Shown here one piece after another: positions 8,390 to 17,240 of a stretch of DNA of 43,112 bases (the stretch's first letter is position 1; each line of letters begins with the position of its first letter). Source of the DNA: a virus. Position numbers and translations under genes: made by a program. Below the pieces are notes generated by a model. The model made no database searches and had not been told where the DNA came from. It saw only the letters and a list, made by a program, of their open reading frames with translations. The DNA lies in the IMG/VR virus record IMGVR_UViG_3300021410_000001, positions 1-43,112 of that record; one strand, given 5' to 3'.

Positions 8390-8710
8390 ATGGCTAAGAA
8401 TCACTCGGGTGAGGGCAAGTCCCGCACTTTCGTTTCTCCCACTGGCGGCACTACCAACGGCGTGCCGGTGGTATTGAACTCGATGGTCGTCATCCCCCTG
8501 GAAGACACCGTAAAGGGCCAGAACTTCACGGGTGTGCTCTGTGGTTCCTGGATTCTGCCGGTTACCGGCGCGCTCAAGACCGGCGCCAAAGTTAGCTGGC
8601 TGGCCTCGTCCAGTTCGCTGGTGGCAGCGGACACGGCGGATTCGGTGCCGTTTGGCAAATTGCTGTCCGACGCTGCTGGTGGCGTTGCCGACGCGCTGTT
8701 GATCCAGTAA
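8390..8710 (+). CDS. Head decoration/capsid cement protein (DUF2190-like)
   Basis: A 106-aa protein with Gly-Thr-rich N-terminus (SPTGGTTNGVPVVLNSMVVIPL) and repeated beta-strand pattern ending DTADSVPFGKLLSDAAGGVADALL, the typical DUF2190 layout. These proteins trim or cement HK97-type capsids. It follows the capsid gene and a terminator, with ribosome-binding site GTAGGAG. Its stop overlaps the next start (TAATG). Confidence 0.8.
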   Translation: MAKNHSGEGKSRTFVSPTGGTTNGVPVVLNSMVVIPLEDTVKGQNFTGVLCGSWILPVTGALKTGAKVSWLASSSSLVAADTADSVPFGKLLSDAAGGVADALLIQ

Positions 8711-9090
8711 TGCCGCCGCCGCGCTTTCGGGATCTGGCGGCCCGCATGGACTCCGTTCTGGTCGCCCGCTTGGGTGATCGGGCGGTGCTCGAGGATGGTC
8801 GCGAGCTGTTCGGGCCATTTTCCTCTCCATTCATCGGTGCAGCCATTGGCGGGAAAACGGGTGGTCATCGCTTTGGGCAGGCGTCCAATGCCGATGAGGT
8901 GATGCAGCCTACCTTTACGGTCCGAGTGGTCGACGCGGTCGGCATAGTCAAGGGGACATTCGTCACCATCGATCTGCCTCCTGAGCAGGGAGGCGGCCGC
9001 TATAAGGTCGTTCGCCTTCAACCTGACGGCGCCGGAATGGTGGACCTGATTCTAGGGATGAACAATGAGCGAACTGACGACATTACATGA
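8710..9090 (+). CDS. Head-tail joining protein (FII-like)
   Basis: A 126-aa protein directly after the decoration gene. Its start overlaps the previous stop. The features MDSVLVARLGDRAVLEDGRE, then FTVRVVDAVGIVKGTFVTID and GGGRYKVVRLQPDGAGMVDLILG, fit the small beta-barrel connector proteins of the lambda FII type that cap the neck before tail attachment. Position between capsid and tail completion genes agrees. Sequence similarity to FII is inferred from pattern, not aligned. Confidence 0.65.
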   Translation: MPPPRFRDLAARMDSVLVARLGDRAVLEDGRELFGPFSSPFIGAAIGGKTGGHRFGQASNADEVMQPTFTVRVVDAVGIVKGTFVTIDLPPEQGGGRYKVVRLQPDGAGMVDLILGMNNERTDDIT

Positions 9091-9595
9091 CGCCATTGAG
9101 GCCACGCTGCGCGAGCAGATGCCCAAGGTCGTGCATGTTGAGGCATTTCCAGATCTGGAAAACCTGTTCGACCTGCCAGCGATCTACTTTGCGTTGACGG
9201 ACATCACCCTGGGTGAGGATCGAGGCGAAGGGAAAACAGGGATCAAGGGCCTGTTTCAGGCCTGCATTCTGGTCGACCCGGAGCGTCCCCGGGCGCCCTT
9301 GCAGGCGGCCATTCTGGCCGCCCAACTCACAGCGGTGCTCAAGGATCAGTATTGGGGTGTCGAATTCATCATGACGCCGCCCGAAGACATCCGCGCCCAG
9401 CCGGATGGCTCGGCGCCCGAGCTGGCGCGGTTTGTGGTGTGGGTCGTGGAGTGGACTCAATCTTTCGAAGTGGGCGAGGTGCAATGGCCCTTTGATGACG
9501 AACCTGGCCCGCTGGTATGGGGCGTCAGCCCGGATGTCGGCCTGGGTCATGAGGATGACTATTTCACGGCTGATTCGCTGGAGGCGCGGTTATGA
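9065..9595 (+). CDS. Tail completion/terminator-like protein (Mu gp37-like)
   Basis: A 176-aa protein overlapping the previous gene by 26 bases and the next by four. The N-terminal helix (LHDAIEATLREQMPKVVHVEAFPDL) followed by strands (LPAIYFALTDITLG, GLFQACILVD) matches the tail-completion fold in which a helix packs on a sheet, as in Mu gp37-type proteins. It would cap the tail tube or join it to the head. Its place at the head-tail module junction supports that; no exact family can be proven here. Confidence 0.55.
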   Translation: MSELTTLHDAIEATLREQMPKVVHVEAFPDLENLFDLPAIYFALTDITLGEDRGEGKTGIKGLFQACILVDPERPRAPLQAAILAAQLTAVLKDQYWGVEFIMTPPEDIRAQPDGSAPELARFVVWVVEWTQSFEVGEVQWPFDDEPGPLVWGVSPDVGLGHEDDYFTADSLEARL

Positions 9596-10161
9596 GCGCC
9601 TTCGCGCAGGCGCAGCATGACCAGATGCTGGCGGCCCTGATCATCCCGGGTTACGTGGTGGCTCTGGACCTGACGGCATCGCCGCCGATGTGCCGGGTTT
9701 CCAATGGTGACGGATGGACCAGCGCCTGGGTGCGCTGGCACAGCATTGCAGCGGGAAAGGCGCGGCACTGGCGGGCGCCGAGCATGGGGGAGCAGGGGGT
9801 GTTGTTCAGTCCGAGTGGCGACCCTGCGCAAGGCACCTTTGTGCCGGGCCTCTACGGCAATGCGGGGGCGCAGCCCGATAACCGCGACCATGTCGAGGTC
9901 TGGCGCTTTGATGATGGCGGCTCGCTGGTCTACGACTGGGAGGCCAAGAGCTACACGATCACGCTGCCCACCGGCACCGTGACGGTCAAAGTGGGTGGCG
10001 CCGAGCTGGCCGTTACGGATAACGCTATCACCGGCAAGGCGGCCTCGATCAAATGGATTGGCCCCACGGAAATCGATGGAACGTTACGCGTAACGGGCGA
10101 TATCACCGGCCTCGGCAAGATCATCGATACCGGTGGCAATACGCCGAACCACAAACACTGA
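9592..10161 (+). CDS. V: Baseplate spike protein gpV-like
   Basis: A 189-aa P2 gpV-type membrane-piercing spike. An N-terminal OB-fold region (VVALDLTASPPMCRVSNGDGWTSAWVRWHS, then GEQGVLFSPSGDPAQGTFVPGLYG) leads to the repetitive beta-helix needle (ITLPTGTVTVKVGGAELAVTDNAITGKA). The protein ends PNHKH, whose HxH is the metal-binding tip motif of P2-like spikes. Its ATG overlaps the previous stop. Two palindromes of the dispersed family lie in its 3' end at 10011-10024 and 10082-10095. Confidence 0.93.
   Translation: MSAFAQAQHDQMLAALIIPGYVVALDLTASPPMCRVSNGDGWTSAWVRWHSIAAGKARHWRAPSMGEQGVLFSPSGDPAQGTFVPGLYGNAGAQPDNRDHVEVWRFDDGGSLVYDWEAKSYTITLPTGTVTVKVGGAELAVTDNAITGKAASIKWIGPTEIDGTLRVTGDITGLGKIIDTGGNTPNHKH
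10082..10095. repeat. Dispersed palindrome CGTTACGCGTAACG (perfect copy)
   Basis: A perfect 14-bp palindrome inside the V gene, one of 13 related sites. A second variant, CGTTACGGATAACG, lies 71 bp upstream at 10011-10024. Confidence 0.8.
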
Positions 10162-10178
10162 TTCTTAATTTCCTACAG

Positions 10179-10200
10179 CCCGCCACGCGCGGGTTTTTTT
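10179..10200 (+). terminator. Rho-independent terminator after V
   Basis: CCCGC, loop CACGC, GCGGG, then seven T. It separates the spike gene from the baseplate W/J/I group. Confidence 0.8.
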
Positions 10201-10215
10201 ATGCCCGGAGTAGAC

Positions 10216-10458
10216 ATGACCAAAGCCAAGGCAGTGACCGAAAATGCCCCCGCAGCGGCGACAGAGCCCGCCGCAGCCCCCGAGGTTGCAGCGCCGAAGA
10301 TCACCACCTTTCGCGACAAGGTGTTCACCTCCCGCACGCTGGTTCTGCCCGATAACTCGACGCTGCCGGTCGCCAAGGGGCGCGTCTCGGTCGAGGACAG
10401 CAACAGCCAGGCGCTGGCGTTCCTCAAAGCGCATGAAGAATTCGAAGCACTGGAGTAA
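10216..10458 (+). CDS. Small baseplate-region protein, unknown
   Basis: 80 aa from ATG 10216, chosen because CGGAG lies just upstream; ATG 10201 would add five residues. The first 25 residues are an Ala/Pro/Glu-rich disordered stretch. The rest (ITTFRDKVFTSRTLVLPDNSTLPVAKGRVSV...ALAFLKAHEEFEAL) has a small beta-barrel look, with a C-terminal helix. It sits between V and W in the baseplate group. I do not recognise a named function; a structural baseplate role is an inference from position. Confidence 0.7.
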   Translation: MTKAKAVTENAPAAATEPAAAPEVAAPKITTFRDKVFTSRTLVLPDNSTLPVAKGRVSVEDSNSQALAFLKAHEEFEALE

Positions 10459-10463
10459 TCGCC

Positions 10464-10790
10464 ATGATCGGGATGGATCGCGAGACAGGCCAGCCGCTGT
10501 CGGGCCTGCCGCACTTGCGCCAATCCATCGGCGACATTCTGTCGACCCCCGAAGGCAGTCGTCGTCAGCGTCCCGAATACGGTTCCAGGCTGCGCCGTTT
10601 TGTCGACCTGCCGGTGACGGCGGGCTGGCGCAGCGCCGTGCAGGCGGAAGTCAACCGGGCAATAGGGCGCTTTGAGCCTCGCATCAAGCTGGAGTCGGTT
10701 CGAGTCGTGTCGGTGCTGGACGGGCAAATCACCTTTTCCATCGCCGGGGAATACGAGGGTGACGGGTTTTTAGTGGAGGTCACCGCATGA
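10464..10790 (+). CDS. W: Baseplate wedge protein W (gp25-like)
   Basis: 108 aa of the P2 gpW/T4 gp25 lysozyme-like wedge family. Seen are HLRQSIGDILSTPEGSRRQRPEYGSRL, where the EYGSxL motif is the family signature, and ITFSIAGEYEGDGFLVEV at the end. It would form the wedge ring that connects the baseplate to the sheath initiator. It overlaps J by four bases (ATGA). Not to be confused with the lambda gpW-like gene at 4521. Confidence 0.93.
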   Translation: MIGMDRETGQPLSGLPHLRQSIGDILSTPEGSRRQRPEYGSRLRRFVDLPVTAGWRSAVQAEVNRAIGRFEPRIKLESVRVVSVLDGQITFSIAGEYEGDGFLVEVTA

Positions 10791-11668
10791 GTGCTGTGGA
10801 TCTGTCGGCGCTTCCGGCGCCCGAGGTGCTGGAAGCGCTGGACTTCGAAGACACGTATCAGGAGTCGCTGGGGGTGTTCCGCGAAGCCATGGGCGACAAC
10901 TGGTCGGCACCGTTGGAAAGCGACCCCGTCGTCAAGCTGATCGAGGTCGGGGCCTACAACAAGATCGGTAACCGGGCGCGGGTCAACGATGGCGCCAAGG
11001 CGCTGCTGTTGGCCTACGCCGAGGGGGGCGATCTAGAGCAACTGGCGGCCAACGTCAACTTAAAGCGCCTGGTGGTGCAGGCCGAAGACACTACGGTATT
11101 TCCGGCCATTCCCGAGGTGCTGGAGGAAGACGACGCACTGCGCGAGCGTATTCAACTGGTGTATGAGGGGCTGACCACGGCGGGGCCGCGTAACAGCTAC
11201 ATCCTGCATGCGCGCAACGCTTCGGGTCTGGTGGCGGACGCCACGGCCGAAAGCCCTTCACCGGCCACGGTCGTGGTGACGGTGTTGAGCCTTGAGGGCA
11301 TGGGCGAGGCCTCGCCGGAGTTGTTGAACACGGTCGCCACGCACCTGAGTGATGACGATACCCGGCCACTCGGCGACCGGTTGCTTGTGCAGAGCGCGGA
11401 GATTTTGCCGTATTCCATCACTGCCATTCTGCACATGACCGGAACCGGCTCGGAAAACGAGACGATTCTGGCTGAGGCTCGTTCGCGACTGGCCAAGTCG
11501 GTCAACCCGCGACGACGGCTAGGCGTCGAGGTGGCTCGGTCGGGCGTTGATGCACAGCTACACATCGCAGGGGTTCGCCGCGTCGAGTTGGTCGGCTGGC
11601 AGGATCTACTCCCGACCAAGGCGCAGGCGGCCTATTGCACGGGGTTTTCCGTAGAGTTGGGTGACTGA
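10787..11668 (+). CDS. J: Baseplate assembly protein J
   Basis: 293 aa of the P2 gpJ family. The N-terminus (VDLSALPAPEVLEALDFEDTYQESLGVFREAM) and the central GLTTAGPRNSYILHARNASGLVADATAESPSPATVVVTVLS match the usual J pattern, where AxPxVxDA-type helical hairpin leads to a beta domain. It forms the wedge periphery with I and links to fibres. It is coupled to W and followed by I two bases later. Confidence 0.94.
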   Translation: MSAVDLSALPAPEVLEALDFEDTYQESLGVFREAMGDNWSAPLESDPVVKLIEVGAYNKIGNRARVNDGAKALLLAYAEGGDLEQLAANVNLKRLVVQAEDTTVFPAIPEVLEEDDALRERIQLVYEGLTTAGPRNSYILHARNASGLVADATAESPSPATVVVTVLSLEGMGEASPELLNTVATHLSDDDTRPLGDRLLVQSAEILPYSITAILHMTGTGSENETILAEARSRLAKSVNPRRRLGVEVARSGVDAQLHIAGVRRVELVGWQDLLPTKAQAAYCTGFSVELGD

Positions 11669-11670
11669 CC

Positions 11671-12273
11671 ATGAAAAGTCTCTTACCCCTCAACAGCACG
11701 CGGCTTGAGCGCGCGCTGGAAGCGGCCATTTCGGATGACACGCCGGTTCCGTTGCGCCTGCTCTACAACCCTGACACTTGTCCTGTAGCGCTGTTGCCGC
11801 ATCTGGCATCGGCCTGGTCGGTCGACCGCTGGGATGAGAAGTGGAGCGAGGCGGCCAAGCGTGGCGCGGTCAAGTCATCGTTCTATGTGCATGCCCACAA
11901 AGGGACCATCGGCGCGCTGCGCCGGGTGGTGGAGCCGCTGGGCTACCTAATTGAGGTCGTCGAGTGGTGGCAACTGAACCCCATGGGCGAGGCAGGCACC
12001 TTTCAACTCAAAGTCGGCGTGCTCGATACCGGCATCACCGAACAGATGTACGAGGAACTGACGGCGCTCATTGATGACGCCAAGCCGGTTTCGCGTCACC
12101 TGATCGGCCTGGCCATCAGCTTGGAAACCACCGGCCGCATCTACCTGGGCGCCTCGATCAGCGAAGGCGACGAAATCGACGTTTACCCGCCGCAACAGCG
12201 CGACATTGAAGTGTCGGGCGTGATCGGTCGTGGCGGACGTGAAGACACTATCGACACCTTGGATGTGTATTGA
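11671..12273 (+). CDS. I: Tail protein I
   Basis: 200 aa of the P2 gpI family. It shows the opening LLPLNSTRLERALEAAI, then LYNPDTCPVALLPHLASAWSVDRWDEKWSEAAKR and AHKGTIGALRRVVEPLGY, which is the conserved core. It completes the baseplate wedge with J and anchors the tail fibre. The stop TGA overlaps the fibre start. Confidence 0.94.
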   Translation: MKSLLPLNSTRLERALEAAISDDTPVPLRLLYNPDTCPVALLPHLASAWSVDRWDEKWSEAAKRGAVKSSFYVHAHKGTIGALRRVVEPLGYLIEVVEWWQLNPMGEAGTFQLKVGVLDTGITEQMYEELTALIDDAKPVSRHLIGLAISLETTGRIYLGASISEGDEIDVYPPQQRDIEVSGVIGRGGREDTIDTLDVY

Positions 12274-15200
12274 TGATCGATCAAAACTCACAGTTTTACG
12301 CCATCCTGACCAATGTCGGGGTGGCCAAGCAGGCCAACGCAGATGCCTTAGGTATCCCTTTTAAGTTCACTCATATGGGGGTAGGCGATGCGAACGGCAC
12401 CGAACCGCAACCGGATGCGAACCAAAAGGCGCTGATCAACGAGTGGCGCCGGGCGCCGTTGAATCAGCTAAAGCAGGATACGAACAACCCGGCCGTAATC
12501 ATTGCCGAACAGGTGATTCCAGCCGACGTGGGGGGCAAGTGGATTCGCGAGATCGGCTTGTACGACGCGGACGGCGACCTGGTGGCCGTGGCGAACTGCG
12601 CGCCATCGTTCAAGCCCCTGCTGAATCAAGGCTCCGGCCGTACCCAAGTGGTGCGCATGAACCTGATCGTCAGCAATTCGGCCAACGTCGAGTTGAAGAT
12701 TGATCCAAGCGTTGTGCTGGCCACCCGTGAATTCGTTCTGAGCGAGCTGGCCAAGCAGGATTTCAAAAACTCGGTGCTGGTCTGTGCCCCGGGTAGCATC
12801 GTGCTCAACGGCTTGCAGACGATTGACGGCGTGTCCGTGCCCGCAGGCAAGCGGGTGCTGGCGCCGTTTCAGACAGCGGCCAAGGATCGCGGCATTTGGG
12901 TGTCTGCCGCAGGCGCGTGGGCTCGCGCGACTGATGCAGATGCCAACGATGAAGTCACGCCGGGCATGTTGGTTTTGGTGGAGCAAGGGACGCTTTACGG
13001 CGACAGTGCTTGGCAATTGGTGACAGACGCGCCGATCACCCTGGGCGTGTCCTCACTGACGTTCGAAATGGCCTGGGGACGCACCGGCATTGCCCCGGGT
13101 GAATATCGCAGCGTCGTGGTCGACAAGCTGGGGCGTGTGGTGTCGGCCAGCAACCCGACGACGGCCGCAGGTTACGGGCTGACCGACGTTTACACGAAGA
13201 CGCAGGTCGACACGCTGCTGGCCGCCAAGGCCCCGCTGGTCAGCCCGGTGTTGACGGGGATTCCGAAAGCCCCAACCCCGGGGTCTTCGACCAACAGCGA
13301 TCAGATAGCCACGACGGCGTTTGTGCAGGCGCTGTTTACCGCCCTGGTGGGCGCCGCGCCGGAGACGTTGAACCAGATCAACGAGATTGCGGCCGCGCTG
13401 GGCAATGATCCCAATTTCTCCACAACTATCATGAATGCGCTGGCATTGCGGGCGCCGCTGGCCAGTCCAGTGTTCACGGGAGATCCAAAGGCCCCCACTC
13501 CTGCCTTGGGCGACAACGATACGTCGATTGCGACCACGGCGTTTGTCGCAGCAGCCATCACGGCCGCAAGTCGCTCGTACAGTGCGTCGGTCACGAACGT
13601 GAATACGAATCGCACGCTGACCGTAGCTGAGGTAGGGCAGGGTTTCCGCCTTACCCCGTCCACGCCAATCGTCATCACCATGCCAGATCCGCAACCGACA
13701 ACGGGCTTGGGGTACGTGCTGAGAAACGAAGGCACGGCAAACGTCACGGTCAGTGCGGCAGGCTTTATCTACACCGAAGCTGGAGCGGCGGCGAAAACGC
13801 TTGTTCTGGCGCCTGGCGAATGGGTTGAAATCATTTCGAACCTGTCGAGCTGGGTCGTGTACATGCGCGGCAAGTTGGGCGAAGTGGCAAAAGTGGATTC
13901 GCCTGTGTTTACCGGTGATCCAAGGGCGCCGACTCCGGCTGTTGGCGACAACGACACGTCGATTGCCACCACGGCGTTTGTCCAGGCCGCCCTCGCGCTG
14001 TTTGGCGTGGGTGCGGTCAACGGGCCACGGGTGACCGATCTGGACGCCCTGGCGTATGGCGGAATGTATTTCGCCACGTCGACAGCGGCGGGGATGCCCA
14101 TCGCGGCTAACTCGGCGCTTATCCATGTTCCCTACAGCGACGGCAGCGCTGCGCTACAGATTTGCTGTGCGCTGTCGGCGCCGACCCGGATCTACTACAG
14201 AACCCGCTCAAGCGGAACGTGGAACGGCTGGAAGGAATTCGGAATGCTGGACTCGCCTGTTTTTACAGGCGATCCGAGGGCACCGACTCAGTCGGTCGGT
14301 GACAACGACACGTCGATTGCCACGACCGCGTTCGTGCAAGCCGCTCTCGCAGCGTTCGGTATTGGCACCTTTATCGGCACGCAGACCGCTGATTTGAACA
14401 CGGCCGTTCAAGGCGGCTGCTACCGAACCACAAACACCACGGCTAACTCGCCTGTGGCGGGAAATATGTCGGTGTGGGTGGTGCCCTACAACAACGGCGG
14501 ATGCCTGCAAGTGGCTTCGCTACTGTCGGGCGCGACGGCCAGTGCAAAGCTGTACTACCGGACTCAAGCCGGGGGTAGTTGGTCGGGTTGGAAAGACGTC
14601 CTGAGCAGTGACAGCCCGGCCCTGTTGGGAACCCCGACCACGACGACCCCAGCGGCGAACGATGTTTCGAAACAGATCGTCAACACCGAATTCTTCAAGT
14701 CGGAGCTGGCCCGCCTCAAATCGGTGGTGAAGTTCACGGCGAACGGAAACTGGACGTGCCCTGACGGGGTTACAACGGTTTGGATTTCCGGCTGTGGTGG
14801 CGGCGGGGGTGGCGGTGGCGGTGGCGGATTGTCGTCTAATGGCGCGGGCGGTGGCGGTGGCGGTGCGGCAGGTCGAAGTGTTATCCGAGAGCCGATAGCT
14901 GTAACGCCGGGTACGACCTACGCAATCACCATTGGCGCAGGTGGTGCCGCTGGTGCGTCGGCTGCAAGCGGTACAGCAGGTAAAAGCGGCGCGAATGGTG
15001 GGACGACCAGTTTCGGAAGTCTGTTGAACCTGTCGGGTGGCGGTGCTGGTACCGGTGGTGACATAGCCTCGGGGGCCGGTGGTTATTCCTCGGCGGCCGG
15101 TGGGGGGGGCGGATCTGACGGAGGGGACGCGCAGGGTCAATACCTCGGCGGAGACGGTGGTTCGGGGGGAGGCGGTCCGTTTGGCACCTCTGGCGGCGGC

Positions 15201-15362
15201 GGCCGTGCTGGACAGGGCGGCGGACGCACGGCGATTGCAGCCACGGGGAACGGTGTTGGCGGCGGCGGTGGTGGTGCAGGATATTCCCCGGCGGCAACTG
15301 GAACGGCAACAGGTGGTGCGGGCGGGGCGGGAATGCCTGGTGTGCTGACAGTGGAGTATTAA
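12273..15362 (+). CDS. H: Tail fibre protein (P2 H-like)
   Basis: A 1029-aa fibre; ATG 12273 overlaps the I stop, and TTG 12270 is one codon earlier. Residues about 1-150 are the P2 gpH-type baseplate-attachment domain (NQKALINEWRRAPLNQL, KWIREIGLYDADGDLVAVANCAPSFKPL). From about 323 come four SPVFTGDPxAPTP...TSIATTAFV shaft repeats (near 13241, 13461, 13896 and 14250). Two pyocin-knob-like domains end in YYRTRSSGTWNGWKEF and YYRTQAGGSWSGWKDV. Residues about 843-1029 are a Gly-rich receptor-binding tip with long glycine runs, like the polyglycine-sandwich adhesins of other fibres. It should set host range. Confidence 0.93.
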   Translation: MIDQNSQFYAILTNVGVAKQANADALGIPFKFTHMGVGDANGTEPQPDANQKALINEWRRAPLNQLKQDTNNPAVIIAEQVIPADVGGKWIREIGLYDADGDLVAVANCAPSFKPLLNQGSGRTQVVRMNLIVSNSANVELKIDPSVVLATREFVLSELAKQDFKNSVLVCAPGSIVLNGLQTIDGVSVPAGKRVLAPFQTAAKDRGIWVSAAGAWARATDADANDEVTPGMLVLVEQGTLYGDSAWQLVTDAPITLGVSSLTFEMAWGRTGIAPGEYRSVVVDKLGRVVSASNPTTAAGYGLTDVYTKTQVDTLLAAKAPLVSPVLTGIPKAPTPGSSTNSDQIATTAFVQALFTALVGAAPETLNQINEIAAALGNDPNFSTTIMNALALRAPLASPVFTGDPKAPTPALGDNDTSIATTAFVAAAITAASRSYSASVTNVNTNRTLTVAEVGQGFRLTPSTPIVITMPDPQPTTGLGYVLRNEGTANVTVSAAGFIYTEAGAAAKTLVLAPGEWVEIISNLSSWVVYMRGKLGEVAKVDSPVFTGDPRAPTPAVGDNDTSIATTAFVQAALALFGVGAVNGPRVTDLDALAYGGMYFATSTAAGMPIAANSALIHVPYSDGSAALQICCALSAPTRIYYRTRSSGTWNGWKEFGMLDSPVFTGDPRAPTQSVGDNDTSIATTAFVQAALAAFGIGTFIGTQTADLNTAVQGGCYRTTNTTANSPVAGNMSVWVVPYNNGGCLQVASLLSGATASAKLYYRTQAGGSWSGWKDVLSSDSPALLGTPTTTTPAANDVSKQIVNTEFFKSELARLKSVVKFTANGNWTCPDGVTTVWISGCGGGGGGGGGGGLSSNGAGGGGGGAAGRSVIREPIAVTPGTTYAITIGAGGAAGASAASGTAGKSGANGGTTSFGSLLNLSGGGAGTGGDIASGAGGYSSAAGGGGGSDGGDAQGQYLGGDGGSGGGGPFGTSGGGGRAGQGGGRTAIAATGNGVGGGGGGAGYSPAATGTATGGAGGAGMPGVLTVEY
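13241..14337 (+). repeat. Four shaft repeats in tail fibre
   Basis: About 85-90 bp units at 13241-13326, 13461-13550, 13896-13983 and 14250-14337. They encode SPVxTGxPxAPTP, an acidic DNDTS segment and IATTAFVQAA. Units three and four are closest at DNA level (shared GACAACGACACGTCGATTGC), unit one is the most diverged. Such repeats allow recombination that changes fibre length or tip. Confidence 0.85.
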
Positions 15363-15365
15363 TTC

Positions 15366-15941
15366 ATGCAATACGCGTATTTTGACCCCATCACCCGCAA
15401 GGTGATTGGCTGGTTCGACACGGAGGCATTCGATTGCGTATTGCCTTCTGCCGAGCTGCTGCTGGAGCTGTCGCCGGACGACTGGCAGCGCAACGTGGAA
15501 CAGCCGCGCTGGGTGACCGAGGGGCTTTTGTTGTCCGACTCGGAGCCTTACCAGTCGGTCACCCTTGAGCAGATCAAGGCCGCGAAACTGGCCGAAATCA
15601 GCGCGGCGTGCGCGGCTGAGATCGTCGGTGGATTTTCCAGCAGCGCGCTGGGTGCGCTCTATGCCTACCCCTCACAGGTGACTGATCAGTCCAATCTGAT
15701 GGCGGCGGTGCTGTCGTCGTTGTCGGCTCCGGCCGAGGGCTGGGAGACGCCGGTATGGTGTACCGATGCGCAAGGCGTCGGGGCGTATCGGCAGCATACC
15801 GCTGCCCAGGTGCAGGCGGTCGGTAATGACTCGCTGACGGCTCGCAACGCCGCGTTGGCCAAGAAAGCCGAACTGGAGGCGCGGATTAGCCAGGCGGTGA
15901 TCGTCGAGCAAGTTCAGGCCGCAAGCTGGCCGAGGAAGTAA
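15366..15941 (+). CDS. Tail fibre assembly protein (DUF4376-like)
   Basis: 191 aa directly after the fibre, with GGAG before ATG. The N-terminus YFDPITRKVIGWFDTEAFDCVLP is typical of fibre chaperones. From about 75 the segment IKAAKLAEISAACAAEIVGGFSSSALGALYAYPSQVTDQSNL is the DUF4376-type domain (short-chain strand and YPSxxTDQxNL motif). It would help fold or attach the fibre trimer and is expected to co-vary with the fibre tip. Confidence 0.85.
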   Translation: MQYAYFDPITRKVIGWFDTEAFDCVLPSAELLLELSPDDWQRNVEQPRWVTEGLLLSDSEPYQSVTLEQIKAAKLAEISAACAAEIVGGFSSSALGALYAYPSQVTDQSNLMAAVLSSLSAPAEGWETPVWCTDAQGVGAYRQHTAAQVQAVGNDSLTARNAALAKKAELEARISQAVIVEQVQAASWPRK

Positions 15942-15970
15942 CCGCTGCACGCCTGCTGTGTATCGCTGAG

Positions 15971-15998
15971 CGCCCCGTAACCCGGGGCGTTCTTGTTT
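15971..15998 (+). terminator. Terminator after fibre assembly gene
   Basis: CGCCCCG, loop TAACC, CGGGGCG, then TTCTTGTTT. It is the first of two terminators before the sheath gene. Confidence 0.7.
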
Positions 15999-16013
15999 CT
16001 GTGCGTTTTCCCA

Positions 16014-16036
16014 AGCCCTGCATAGCGGGGCTTTTT
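16014..16036 (+). terminator. Second terminator before sheath gene
   Basis: AGCCC-T-GC, loop ATA, GC-G-GGGCT followed by T5. It may be a relic of module joining between fibre and sheath operons. Confidence 0.7.
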
Positions 16037-16055
16037 CACATCTGGAGATTGGCCT

Positions 16056-17228
16056 ATGAGTTTCTTTCACGGCGTTACTGTCACGAACGTCGATACCGGT
16101 GCGCGCACCATTTCCCTGCCGTCGTCCTCGATCATCGGCCTGTGCGACACCTTCACCCCGGGGCCAGGCGCGAACAGCACGCCGCTGGCAGCGGCCAACG
16201 AGGTGAAACTGATCACCAGTGAACGCGAAGCGATCGCGGCATGGGGCGCCGACGCGGCGATCACCAAAGCTTGCCAAGCGATTTTCGTGCGCGCCAAGGC
16301 GGTGATCGTGGGCGTTGGGGTGGCCAAGGTCGTCGATGCGGCGGAACAGACCTCGGCCGTCATCGGCGGTGTGCTGGCAAACGGCAAGCGTACCGGCCTG
16401 CAAGGCCTGCTCGACGGCAAGAGCCGCTTCAACGCGCAGCCACGCCTTCTGATCGCGCCCAAGCACACGGCCACGCTGGCCGTCGCCACGGCGCTGGACG
16501 CGCTCGCGGGCAAGCTGCGCGCCATTGCCATCGTCGACGGTCCGGGCACTACCGATGAGGCGGCCATGGACTACGCCGAGAACTTCGGCAGCAAGCGCGT
16601 ATTCATGGTCGATCCGGGTGTGCAGTTCTGGGACACCACGGCCAGCGCAAGCGTGGATGCTCCGGCCTCGGCCTGGGCGGCTGGCATGTTTGCGTATACC
16701 GATGCCGAGTACGGGTTTTGGGCCTCGCCATCCAACAAGGAAATGGTGGGCATCACCGGCACCACGCGCCCGGTGGAGTTTCTGGACGGCGATGAGACTT
16801 GCCGGGCCAACCTGCTCAACAACGCGAACATCACCACCATCATTCGCGATGACGGTTACCGCCTGTGGGGTAACCGCACCATGTCCAGCGATGCGAAATG
16901 GTCGTTCGTCACCCGTGTGCGCACCATGGATATCGTCATGGACGCGATTCTGGCGGGCCACAAGTGGGCCGTCGACCGCTCGATCACCAAGACCTATATC
17001 AAGGACGTGACGGACGGCTTGGAAGCGTTTATGCGCGACCTGAAAAATCAAGGCGCGATCATCAATTTCGAAGTGTATGCCGACACCGAACTGAACACGG
17101 CCAGCCAGCTATCGCAGGGCAAGGTGTATTGGAACATCCGCTTTACCGATGTGCCGCCTGCCGAAAACCCGAACTTCCGCGTGGAAGTCACCGATCAATG
17201 GATCACCGAAGTTCTCGAAGCCGCGTAA
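16056..17228 (+). CDS. FI: Contractile tail sheath protein FI
   Basis: 390 aa of the P2 FI family, with GGAG ahead of ATG. Family marks include the N-terminal FHGVTVTNVDTGARTISLPSSSIIGLCDTF, the AANEVKLITSEREAIAAWG core, FAYTDAEYGFWASPSNKEMVGITG and the C-terminal NFEVYADTELNTASQLSQGKVYWNIRFTDVPPAENPNFRVEVT. It forms the contractile sheath around the tube. It is paired with the tube gene 12 bases downstream, which proves the myovirus tail type. Confidence 0.96.
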   Translation: MSFFHGVTVTNVDTGARTISLPSSSIIGLCDTFTPGPGANSTPLAAANEVKLITSEREAIAAWGADAAITKACQAIFVRAKAVIVGVGVAKVVDAAEQTSAVIGGVLANGKRTGLQGLLDGKSRFNAQPRLLIAPKHTATLAVATALDALAGKLRAIAIVDGPGTTDEAAMDYAENFGSKRVFMVDPGVQFWDTTASASVDAPASAWAAGMFAYTDAEYGFWASPSNKEMVGITGTTRPVEFLDGDETCRANLLNNANITTIIRDDGYRLWGNRTMSSDAKWSFVTRVRTMDIVMDAILAGHKWAVDRSITKTYIKDVTDGLEAFMRDLKNQGAIINFEVYADTELNTASQLSQGKVYWNIRFTDVPPAENPNFRVEVTDQWITEVLEAA

Positions 17229-17240
17229 GGAGCGTCTGCA

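Noticed and set aside
13053-14126. Long minus-strand ORF under the fibre gene
   Set aside because: Mirrors the fibre repeats; composition is Arg-rich and it has no homology-like motifs.
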